Made by a program: the position numbers and the translations under genes. A DNA stretch of 64,000 nucleotides, from NCBI RefSeq assembly GCF_015234515.1, contig NZ_JADGMY010000037.1, positions 1 through 64,000 of the forward strand, written 5' to 3'. Source of the DNA: Cellulomonas sp. (GTDB lineage Bacteria; Actinomycetota; Actinomycetes; Actinomycetales; Cellulomonadaceae). The notes below the pieces were generated by a model that was not told the DNA's origin, did not search any database, and saw nothing but the letters and a program-made list of their open reading frames with translations. Shown here in pieces: positions 57,455 through 64,000 of the stretch (position 1 is its first letter; the number at the start of each line of letters is the position of its first letter).

Positions 57455-59662
57455 GTGAGCGACACCGCGACGACCGGCCGGGACCGGGCTCCACGACGCC
57501 TCGGTGTCCACGTCACCGACTCGGGCGTGGACGTCGCGGTGCTCGCGCCGCACGCGACCGCGGTCGACCTGTGCCTCATCGACGGCCCGGCCGACGCCCT
57601 CACCGAGCGACGCGTGCCGCTGTCCGGCCCGCAGCAGGGGATCTGGTCGGCCGCCGTCCCAGGGGTGCGTCCCGGCCAGCGCTACGGCCTGCGGGCGGAC
57701 GGTCCCTGGCAGCCCGCGTACGGGCTGCGGTACAACCACGCCAAGCTCCTGGTCGACCCGTACGCCCGCGGCCTGGTCGGTGACCTCGCCTACGGCCCGG
57801 CGACCTACGGCCACGTCGTGGGTGACGACCTCGTGGGCGACCCGTACGGGCCCCGGGACGGCCGCGACTCCGCAGCCCACGTCCCCCACGGCGTGGTCGT
57901 CGACACCCGCGCGCTGCCCGGCCCGGACCCCGCCGCCAACCGTCCCTGGACGCCGTGGGCGGACACGGTCGTGTACGAGGCGCACACCAAGGGCCTGACC
58001 CACCTGCACCCCGCGCTCCCACCCGAGCTGCGGGGCACCTACGCCGGCCTGGCGCACCCCGCCGTCGTCGACCACCTGCTGAGCCTGGGTGTCACGGCCG
58101 TGGAGCTGCTGCCGATCCACGCGTTCACGTCCGAGCCGCACCTGGTCGCCAAGGGCCTCACCAACTACTGGGGATACTCGACGCTCGGGTTCTTCGCACC
58201 GCACGCCGCGTACGCCACCGCCGCCGCACGCGCAGCTGGGCCGGCCGCCGTGCTCGCCGAGCTGCGCGCGACCGTGCACGCGCTGCACGACGCGGGCCTC
58301 GAGGTCCTGCTCGACGTCGTCTACAACCACACGTGCGAGGGCGGCCTGGGCGGGCAGCACCTGTCGTGGCGCGGCCTGGACAACTCCTACTACTACATGC
58401 ATGACGGGTCCGTCCCGGCCACGCTCGTCGACGTGACGGGCACGGGCAACGCCCTCGACTTCCGCCGCACGGGTGTCGTGGCCATGACCCTGGACTCGCT
58501 GCGCTACTGGGCGGACGTGGTCGGCGTCGACGGGTTCCGCTTCGACCTCGCGGTCACCCTCGGCCGCGGCACCGACGGGTTCCGGCCGGACCACGCGACG
58601 CTCGTCGCCGCGGCGACGGACCCGTCGCTCACGGGGCTCAAGCTCGTCGCCGAGCCGTGGGACGTGGGACCCGGCGGGTGGCGCACGGGGCAGTTCCCCG
58701 CACCGTTCGGGGAGTGGAACGACCGGTTCCGCAACGCGGTCCGCTCGTTCTGGCTCGCGGATCCCGGTCGCGCGGCGCACGGCCTGCCCGGGGACCGCGT
58801 GCGGGACCTCGCGACGCGCCTGGCGGGGTCCGCCGACCTGTTCGGCAGCGGCACGCCGCCGCTCACGCGCGGCCCCCGCGCGTCGATCAACTACGTGACC
58901 GCGCACGACGGCTTCACCCTGGCCGACCTCGTCGCCTACGAGCACAAGCACAACGCCGCCAACGGCGAGCAGAACCGTGACGGCTCCGACGACAACCGGT
59001 CGTGGAACCACGGTGTCGAGGGACCGGTGCAGCGGGAGTCACCGGCCGCCGACATCGCTCCGCTGCGCCGCCGTTCGGTGCGCAACCTGTTCGCGACGCT
59101 CGTCCTGGCGGCGGGGACCCCGATGATCACCGCGGGCGACGAGACCGGTCGCTCGCAGGGCGGCAACAACAACGCGTACTGCCAGGACAACGAGATCTCC
59201 TGGGTGCGCTGGGACCTGTCACCGTGGCGCGAGGACCTCCTCGCGACTGCGCGGCACCTCCTCGCACTGCGACGCGAGCACCCCGCCCTGCGGTCCGAGA
59301 CGTTCTACTCCGGTGCGCCACGCGTCCCCGGAGGCCCACCGGACCTCGGCTGGTACGGCGCCGACGGCGCGCCCTTCGACCACGGCCGCTGGCACGACGC
59401 GTCGATCCGCACGTTCCAGATGGTCCGCGCGGCTCCGGCACCCGGGGACGACGAGGTGCTGCTGCTCGTCAACGGCGCGCTCGACGCCGTCGCGGTACGG
59501 CTCGCCGATGGTGACGCGACGCCGTGGACGCTTGCGTGGGACTCCGTCTGGGAGCACCCGGCGGAGGTGTCGACAGCCGCGATCTCGGGAGGGCTGCACC
59601 AGTCCGTCGGGTCGGTGACGACCGTGGAGCCGCTGAGCATGCGGGTGTACGTGCGCCCCTGA
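57455..59662 (+). CDS. glgX: Glycogen debranching enzyme
   Basis: 735-aa GH13_11 isoamylase-type debranching enzyme that hydrolyses alpha-1,6 branches of phosphorylase-trimmed glycogen. N-terminal CBM48 domain at residues 15-110. Barrel with YEAHTKGLTHLHP near 176, LLDVVYNHTCEGG near 288, nucleophile Asp in VDGFRFDLAVTLGR near 360, Glu in LVAEPWDVGPGGW near 398 and Asp in VTAHDGFTLADL near 485. GTG 57455 lies 6 nt after CACGAT. The frame is open far upstream, but that part is antisense to etfBA. A glycogen phosphorylase gene lies 3 kb downstream. Confidence 0.94.
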   Translation: MSDTATTGRDRAPRRLGVHVTDSGVDVAVLAPHATAVDLCLIDGPADALTERRVPLSGPQQGIWSAAVPGVRPGQRYGLRADGPWQPAYGLRYNHAKLLVDPYARGLVGDLAYGPATYGHVVGDDLVGDPYGPRDGRDSAAHVPHGVVVDTRALPGPDPAANRPWTPWADTVVYEAHTKGLTHLHPALPPELRGTYAGLAHPAVVDHLLSLGVTAVELLPIHAFTSEPHLVAKGLTNYWGYSTLGFFAPHAAYATAAARAAGPAAVLAELRATVHALHDAGLEVLLDVVYNHTCEGGLGGQHLSWRGLDNSYYYMHDGSVPATLVDVTGTGNALDFRRTGVVAMTLDSLRYWADVVGVDGFRFDLAVTLGRGTDGFRPDHATLVAAATDPSLTGLKLVAEPWDVGPGGWRTGQFPAPFGEWNDRFRNAVRSFWLADPGRAAHGLPGDRVRDLATRLAGSADLFGSGTPPLTRGPRASINYVTAHDGFTLADLVAYEHKHNAANGEQNRDGSDDNRSWNHGVEGPVQRESPAADIAPLRRRSVRNLFATLVLAAGTPMITAGDETGRSQGGNNNAYCQDNEISWVRWDLSPWREDLLATARHLLALRREHPALRSETFYSGAPRVPGGPPDLGWYGADGAPFDHGRWHDASIRTFQMVRAAPAPGDDEVLLLVNGALDAVAVRLADGDATPWTLAWDSVWEHPAEVSTAAISGGLHQSVGSVTTVEPLSMRVYVRP

Positions 59663-59682
59663 CGCGCGAGCGCGGCGCCCGG

Positions 59683-59688
59683 TAGCGT
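59683..59688 (+). promoter_or_regulatory. -10 hexamer of the leaderless flavoprotein gene
   Basis: TAGCGT ends 6 nt before ATG 59695, right after the glgX stop. The gene therefore has its own promoter. Confidence 0.55.
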
Positions 59689-59694
59689 GCGCGC

Positions 59695-61350
59695 ATGACG
59701 CACTCCCACGACGTCGTGGTGGTCGGCGCCGGGCTCGCGGGCCTGGTCACGACCGCCGAGCTGCTCGCGGCCGGTCGGCGGGTCCTGCTCCTGGACGCCG
59801 AGCCCCCCGCGAGCCTGGGCGGGCAGGCGTGGTGGTCGTTCGGTGGTCTGTTCCTCGTCGACTCGCCGGAGCAGCGCCGGCTCGGGGTGCGGGACAGCGC
59901 GGAGCTCGCCCTGGCCGACTGGCTCGGGTCGGCGGCGTTCGCGGACGACGGGTCCGACCGGTGGGGCCGCGCCTGGGCCGAGGGCTTCGTCGAGTTCGCC
60001 GCCGGCGACCTGAGGCCGTGGCTGCACCGTCAGGGTGTGCGCTGGTTCCCCCTCGTGCAGTGGGCCGAGCGTGGTGGCTACCTGGCCGACGGGCACGGCA
60101 ACTCGGTGCCGCGCTTCCACGTCACCTGGGGCACCGGCCCGGGTCTTCTCGAACCCTTCGTGCGGGCGCTGCTCGCCGGTCACCGCGACGGGCGCGTCGA
60201 GGTGCGGTTCCGGCACCGGGCCACCGCCCTGACGACGACCGACGGCCGCGTGACGGGAGTCCGGGGGGACGTGCTCGCGTCCGACGGCGTCGAGCGCGGC
60301 GCGCCGTCGTCGCGCGAGGTGGTGGGGGCCTTCGAGGTCGACGCCCCGGCGGTCGTCGTCGCGACCGGTGGCATCGGTGCGAACCACGAGCTGGTGCGCG
60401 CGACGTGGCCCGCGTCCGCGGGGCGCCTGCCGGCCCGGATGCTCTCGGGCGTCCCGGACCACGTCGACGGCTCCGGGATCGAGGCCGCGCGGGCCGCCGG
60501 TGCGCACGTCGCGCACGCCGGGCGCATGTGGCACTACCCCGAGGGGATCGCGAACCACTCGCCGGTGTGGTCGTCGCACGGCATCCGGATCCTGCCGGGT
60601 CCCAGCTCGCTGTGGCTCGACGCCGACGGGCGGCGGCTGCCCGCACCGCTGTTCCCGGGCTTCGACTCGCTCGGCGCGCTGCAGCACGTCACGTCCCGCG
60701 GCGACGACCACTCGTGGTTCGTGCTCGACCGCACGATCCTCGGCAAGGAGCTCGCGCTGTCCGGCTCGGAGCAGAACCCCGACCTCACGGGCCGGGACGT
60801 CGGCCTGCTGCTGCAGCGCGTCCGACGCGGCGCGGTCGGGCCCGTCGAGACGTTCGCGGAGCGCTCGCCGGAGTTCGTGGCCGCGGCGACGCCTGCCGAG
60901 CTGGCAGCCGGCATGAACGCGCTCACGGGCACCTCGCGCATCGACCCCGACGTCCTGGCCCGCACGATCGCGGCGCGCGACGCGCAGGTGGCGACGGGGC
61001 TCGGCAAGGACCTTCAGGTCACCGCCACCGCGATGGCGCGCCGGTACGTCGTGGACCGGGTGATCCGCGTCGCCCCGCCGCACCGCCTGCTCGACCCCGC
61101 GCACGGGCCCCTGTACGCGGTCCGGCTGTCGGTGCTGACCCGCAAGACGCTCGGGGGCCTGGCGACCGACCTCGAGGGCCGCGTCCTGCGCCCCGACGGC
61201 GAGGTGCTGCCCGGCCTGTGGGCCGTCGGCGAGGCCTCCGGCTTCGGCGGCGGCGGCGTCCACGGCCACCGCGCCCTGGAGGGCACCTTCCTGGCCGGCT
61301 GCCTCCACACGGCCCGAGTCACAGCCCGATCCCTCACCACCCCCCTCTAA
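59695..61350 (+). CDS. FAD-binding dehydrogenase (fumarate reductase/KsdD-like)
   Basis: 551-aa flavoprotein of the succinate dehydrogenase/3-ketosteroid delta-dehydrogenase superfamily. FAD motif VVVVGAGLAGLVTTAELLAAGRRVLLLDAE at residues 7-36; ASLGGQAWWSFGGLFLVDSPEQRR near 40-65; second nucleotide contact VVVATGGIGANHELVR near 221; C-terminal GLWAVGEASGFGGGGVHGHRALEGTFLAGC near residues 508-537. Such proteins oxidise or reduce C-C bonds; the substrate is not evident. The C-rich tract begins directly after the stop. Confidence 0.88.
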   Translation: MTHSHDVVVVGAGLAGLVTTAELLAAGRRVLLLDAEPPASLGGQAWWSFGGLFLVDSPEQRRLGVRDSAELALADWLGSAAFADDGSDRWGRAWAEGFVEFAAGDLRPWLHRQGVRWFPLVQWAERGGYLADGHGNSVPRFHVTWGTGPGLLEPFVRALLAGHRDGRVEVRFRHRATALTTTDGRVTGVRGDVLASDGVERGAPSSREVVGAFEVDAPAVVVATGGIGANHELVRATWPASAGRLPARMLSGVPDHVDGSGIEAARAAGAHVAHAGRMWHYPEGIANHSPVWSSHGIRILPGPSSLWLDADGRRLPAPLFPGFDSLGALQHVTSRGDDHSWFVLDRTILGKELALSGSEQNPDLTGRDVGLLLQRVRRGAVGPVETFAERSPEFVAAATPAELAAGMNALTGTSRIDPDVLARTIAARDAQVATGLGKDLQVTATAMARRYVVDRVIRVAPPHRLLDPAHGPLYAVRLSVLTRKTLGGLATDLEGRVLRPDGEVLPGLWAVGEASGFGGGGVHGHRALEGTFLAGCLHTARVTARSLTTPL

Positions 61351-61352
61351 AC

Positions 61353-61410
61353 CTCCCCCCTCTAACTCCCCCCTCCCCCTCCCCCGCCCTCCCCACCCAC
61401 CCACCCCGTC
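61353..61410 (+). other. C-rich, G-poor tract directly after the flavoprotein stop codon
   Basis: About 58 bases almost free of G and A, in runs of C broken by T. On the transcript this is what a Rho-utilisation site looks like; on the other strand it is a G-quadruplex-prone run. It is followed at once by the hairpin at 61419-61466. A matching tract follows the glycogen phosphorylase gene at 62847-62926. Confidence 0.55.
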
Positions 61411-61418
61411 CCGCCGAA

Positions 61419-61466
61419 CTCGACCTTTGGCGGCTCCCCACCCGCCAGAAGCCGCCAAAGGTCGAG
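61419..61466 (+). terminator. 17-bp perfect hairpin after the C-rich tract
   Basis: Arms 61419-61435 and 61450-61466 pair perfectly, with a 14-nt loop. There is no U run. Together with the preceding C-rich tract it forms a two-part 3' end. The arm is related to the hairpin at 62796-62836 read on the minus strand (shared CTCG-CCTT-GGCGGC core). Confidence 0.6.
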
Positions 61467-61587
61467 GTCGTCGGCGTCGGATCTCGGGATCCGGACAGGG
61501 GAACCCGGGCATCGACTCCTCCGTGGGGTCTGCTCTCGCTGGCCGACGCGGTGCACGAGATGGTGGTCCTCCGGCCGTGACGGCCCG

Positions 61588-62643
61588 TCACCACCGGGTG
61601 CTTCCGGACCCGTCAGTGCCCAGGTGGCGGCGGATGGTGCTCGGGACGACGTGCCTGGCCCTGATGTCCTCGGCGGTGAACCGCACGAGGACGGCGTCCG
61701 CGGCGGCGATGGCGTTCTGACGGCGCCGGTCCTCGTACAACGCGGCCGGGGTGGAGTGCGGACCCACTCCGTCGACCTCGGCGACGAGCAGCCGACCGTC
61801 GCGCTGGACCCACCCGAGGTCGCCACGGGCCACGACCCGCCCGGCACGGTCGCGCACGGGGACCTGGACGTCGTGCGGCGGGATGCCGGCGTCGACGCAC
61901 TGCAGGCGGGCACGCGTCTCGAGGGGCGACTGCGCGCGCCCGTCGACGAGGTGCCACCACTCCGCGAGCCGAGCCGCCCCGCGTCTGCCGCGCGCCCACG
62001 CACGGACGCCCGAGAGGTCCCCGGCCGGGACGAGGCCGCGCTGCAGCGCCGAGTCCAGCACCGCGACGGCGTGCTCGCGGCCGAGCTCGCAGACGGCCTG
62101 GGCGAGCGCGAGCTCCGGCACGACGGCACGCGCACCGGCGACGACCACGACGTCGCCGGTGCGGAAGCACCGGGTCACGGACCCGGCAGCAGGCCCGCCG
62201 CCACGCGGGCGCCGGCCTCCTGCGGACGGCAGGGCCGCCTCGGGTCGGATCGTCGCCGGCAGCCCCTGGACACCGTGCAGCGCGAGCGCGCAGCACCCGA
62301 CCGCCACCGCACGCGCGGGGTCCAGGGCGAGCAGCGCCGTCCACGCGGCACGTCGGCGCAGGTGGTCGGGGTCACGCGGTGCCGCGAGCGCGTCACCGCC
62401 CTCCGGTCCGCGCCGTGACCGCTGCGCAGGCGCGGCGAACACGTCCAACCCGTGCCTGCCGGCCACTGCCACCGCCGCGTCGTGCACGCCGCGCACGACG
62501 GGGACCAGCTCACCGGCACGCCGCAGTGCCGCACGACGGTCGCGCGTCAGGCCCGCGCGTTCGCACTGCGCGGTCGACAGCAGCCCCTCCTGACGTGAGG
62601 CGGTGTCGAGCAGCGGCTCGGGGACGGGGGCCGGTCGGCGCAT
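61588..62643 (-). CDS. AbiEi-like N-terminus with DUF559/Vsr-like C-terminus
   Basis: 351-aa protein. Residues ~10-60 (LDTASRQEGLLSTAQCERAGLTRDRRAALRRAGELVPVVRGVH) look like the winged-helix domain found in AbiEi-type antitoxins. The C-terminus at ~260-340 (RVVARGDLGWVQRDGRLLVAEVDGVGPHSTPAALYEDRRRQNAIAAADAVLVRFTAEDI) carries the D-x(n)-E-x-D layout of Vsr/DUF559 endonuclease folds. Common in actinobacteria; usually solitary, as here, with no toxin partner in view. ATG 62643 was chosen, because longer frames add Gly/Arg-rich sequence. It lies between two C-rich/hairpin 3' elements. Confidence 0.72.
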   Translation of the reverse strand: MRRPAPVPEPLLDTASRQEGLLSTAQCERAGLTRDRRAALRRAGELVPVVRGVHDAAVAVAGRHGLDVFAAPAQRSRRGPEGGDALAAPRDPDHLRRRAAWTALLALDPARAVAVGCCALALHGVQGLPATIRPEAALPSAGGRRPRGGGPAAGSVTRCFRTGDVVVVAGARAVVPELALAQAVCELGREHAVAVLDSALQRGLVPAGDLSGVRAWARGRRGAARLAEWWHLVDGRAQSPLETRARLQCVDAGIPPHDVQVPVRDRAGRVVARGDLGWVQRDGRLLVAEVDGVGPHSTPAALYEDRRRQNAIAAADAVLVRFTAEDIRARHVVPSTIRRHLGTDGSGSTRW

Positions 62644-62795
62644 CCGCCGACTCCACAGCACGGGCGGTCGCGACGGCACCGCCCCGCGAAACCGGTGGAT
62701 CCACCGCGCACCCCCGGTCCCTGTGGACGGGTCACCACACCCACGACCACGGCCCCGCCCCTCCGCCCCCCTCACCACCAGCGGCGAGCTGCCCG

Positions 62796-62836
62796 TTTGG
62801 CGGCTTCTCGGCCGCCAGACGCCGCCGAAGGACGAG
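62796..62836 (-). terminator. Hairpin downstream of the glycogen phosphorylase gene
   Basis: TTTGGCGGC (62796-62804) pairs with GCCGCCGAA (62821-62829), with extra internal pairing of the CGGC repeats. Read on the minus strand it resembles the hairpin at 61419-61466. It follows the C-rich tract of the same transcript. Confidence 0.5.
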
Positions 62837-62846
62837 TTCGTCGACA

Positions 62847-62926
62847 GGGGGTGGGGTTGGGAGGGGGTGGGGTTGGGAGGGGGTGGGGGTTGGGAGGGGG
62901 TCGGGTTGGGAGGGGGGTCGGGGCGG
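62847..62926 (-). repeat. Tandem G-rich repeat (C-rich on the phosphorylase transcript)
   Basis: On the plus strand about four imperfect copies of a 16-17 base unit, GGGGTTGGGAGGGGGT. On the minus strand, which is the coding strand of the phosphorylase gene, this is a C-rich, G-poor tract right after the stop codon. The plus strand is strongly G-quadruplex-prone. Rho-utilisation or slippage-born repeat are the likely explanations. Confidence 0.7.
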
Positions 62927-64000
62927 TCAGGAGGCCGTCGTCACCAGGCCGGCCGACGCCACGGACGGCAGCGCCTGGTGCCGCGGGACGACCCGGACCG
63001 TGTAGCCGAACGGGCCTGTCGCGGTCAGCTCGACGTCACCGGCGTACCCGTGGCGATCGGCCTCGTACGTGTCGTCCAGGGCCAGCGCCGTGACCGTGAG
63101 CTCCGCGATCTCGTCGTCGGGCCCGACGGGTCCGTGGAGCACCTGCACCTCGACGTCCGCGGGCTCCAGGTCGCCGAGGGCCACCCACGCCCGCACGTGG
63201 AGCCGGTCACCGACCTGCGGCGACGTCCCCACGCCCGACGAGTCGACGTGGTCGACGCCGACCTTCGGCCACGCGTCACGCACGCGGGCCCGCCAGTCCG
63301 CGAGCGCCACCGCCCCCGCCTGGTCGTCCGCCGCGAGCGCCGCCCCGGCCGCGGCCGCCGGCACGTACAGGTGTGCGACGTAGTCGGCGACCATGCGGGT
63401 GGCCTGGACCTTCGGCACCAGCGTCGCGAGGGTGTGGCGCACCATCTCGAGCCACCGGCGGGGGACGTCCTCGCCGTCCCGGTCGTAGAACGTGGGCACG
63501 ACCTGCTGCTCGAGGACGTCGTACAGCGCGGCGGCCTCGGCCTCGTCGCGGGCATCGGGGTCGTCGACCCCGTCGGCGGTGGGGATGACCCAGCCGTTGT
63601 CGTCGTCGTGCCACTCGTCCCACCAGCCGTCCAGGACGGACAGGTTCAGCCCGCCGTTGAGCGCGACCTTCATGCCCGACGTGCCGCAGGCCTCGAGCGG
63701 TCGCAGCGGGTTGTTGAGCCACACGTCGCACCCGGGGTAGAGCGTCGCGGCCATGCGCATGTCGTAGTCCGGCAGGAAGACGATGCGGTGGCGGACGTCG
63801 TGCCGGTCGGCGAACGCGACCAGCTCGGCGATCAGCCGCTTGCCCGGCTCGTCGGCGGGGTGCGCCTTGCCCGCGACGACGACCTGGACGGGCCGCAGCG
63901 GGTCGAGCAGGAGCGCTGCGAACCGCTCCGGGTCCTCGAGCATGAGGGTCAGCCGCTTGTACGTCGGCACGCGGCGCTCGAAGCCGATGGTCAGCACGTC
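62927..64000 (-). CDS. Alpha-glucan phosphorylase, 3' part (5' end beyond window)
   Basis: About 357 C-terminal residues of a maltodextrin/glycogen phosphorylase of the short actinobacterial type; the frame runs off the window edge. The PLP/active-site block PLEACGTSGMKVALNGGLNLSVLDGWWDEW lies about 75-105 residues into the visible part. Upstream PVQVVVAGKAHPADEPGKRLI and RIVFLPDYDMRMAATLYPGCDVWLN are the glucosyl-transfer core. It releases glucose-1-phosphate from glycogen, working with the nearby GlgX. The stop is followed by the C-rich tandem repeat. Confidence 0.93.
   Translation of the reverse strand, partial: DVLTIGFERRVPTYKRLTLMLEDPERFAALLLDPLRPVQVVVAGKAHPADEPGKRLIAELVAFADRHDVRHRIVFLPDYDMRMAATLYPGCDVWLNNPLRPLEACGTSGMKVALNGGLNLSVLDGWWDEWHDDDNGWVIPTADGVDDPDARDEAEAAALYDVLEQQVVPTFYDRDGEDVPRRWLEMVRHTLATLVPKVQATRMVADYVAHLYVPAAAAGAALAADDQAGAVALADWRARVRDAWPKVGVDHVDSSGVGTSPQVGDRLHVRAWVALGDLEPADVEVQVLHGPVGPDDEIAELTVTALALDDTYEADRHGYAGDVELTATGPFGYTVRVVPRHQALPSVASAGLVTTAS

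Noticed and set aside
62847-62926. CRISPR-like array
   Set aside because: Units are 16-17 bases, nearly pure G, without distinct spacers and without cas genes.

Overview
The window is high-GC (roughly three quarters G+C) actinobacterial chromosome. It is dense with short intergenic gaps and uses many GTG starts. Gene content (GatCAB, NAD-dependent LigA with an unusually long insert, ilvBNC, citramalate synthase, GH3 and GH13 glycosidases, a sugar ABC importer without its own ATPase) fits a Cellulomonas-like member of the Micrococcales. The phylum is read from sequence style; the genus is inference. The first ~117 bases are homopolymer tracts that look like a contig edge or assembly artefact. 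No rRNA, tRNA, CRISPR array or IS element was found.

Layout. 0.3-7.5 kb: small housekeeping genes (VIT-type iron transporter, YbaK deacylase, YccF, MFS, YqgE/AlgH, YggS, a DUF202 pair, lipoate ligase, a membrane-anchored protein). 7.6-17.0 kb: branched-chain amino acid genes cimA, ilvE, leuB and the ilvB-ilvN-ilvC operon, all on the minus strand. Both cimA and ilvB are preceded by a short leader peptide rich in Leu/Ile/Val codons and an intrinsic terminator, so both look controlled by transcription attenuation. 17.2-20.8 kb: a compact lipoquinone-type cluster, with a UbiA prenyltransferase divergent from a type III polyketide synthase, an ICMT-like methyltransferase and an FAD oxygenase. 20.8-26.3 kb: a lipoprotein, a PNPOx-like protein, a GH13 alpha-glucosidase with a divergent TetR, and a secreted repeat-rich protein. 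26.4-30.6 kb: two different dihydroxy-acid dehydratases flanking a lipoprotein gene. 30.7-37.5 kb: a glycoside uptake and hydrolysis operon (binding protein, two permeases, GH3) with a divergent LacI regulator and a perfect 20-bp palindrome between them. 37.6-44.2 kb: a peptide transporter, a D-hydroxyacid dehydrogenase, a GNAT protein and gatCAB. 45.4-46.7 kb: a clearly lower-GC islet with a small protein overlapping a GNAT gene. 46.7-54.4 kb: a tightly overlapping set of tandem GNAT, ligA, a small membrane protein, a MetE-like protein, mnmA and cysteine desulfurase. 54.5-64.0 kb: a phosphotransferase, etfBA, glgX, a flavoprotein, an AbiEi/DUF559-type protein, and the 3' part of an alpha-glucan phosphorylase cut by the window end.

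Two cross-cutting patterns stand out. First, about twenty genes have a -10-like NANNNT hexamer almost exactly 6 nt before the start codon, the signature of leaderless mRNAs. This places many starts and includes the ilvB leader peptide itself. Second, the genes ending at 61350 (+) and 62927 (-) both carry the same kind of composite 3' end: a long C-rich, G-poor tract followed by a related CGCC-rich hairpin.
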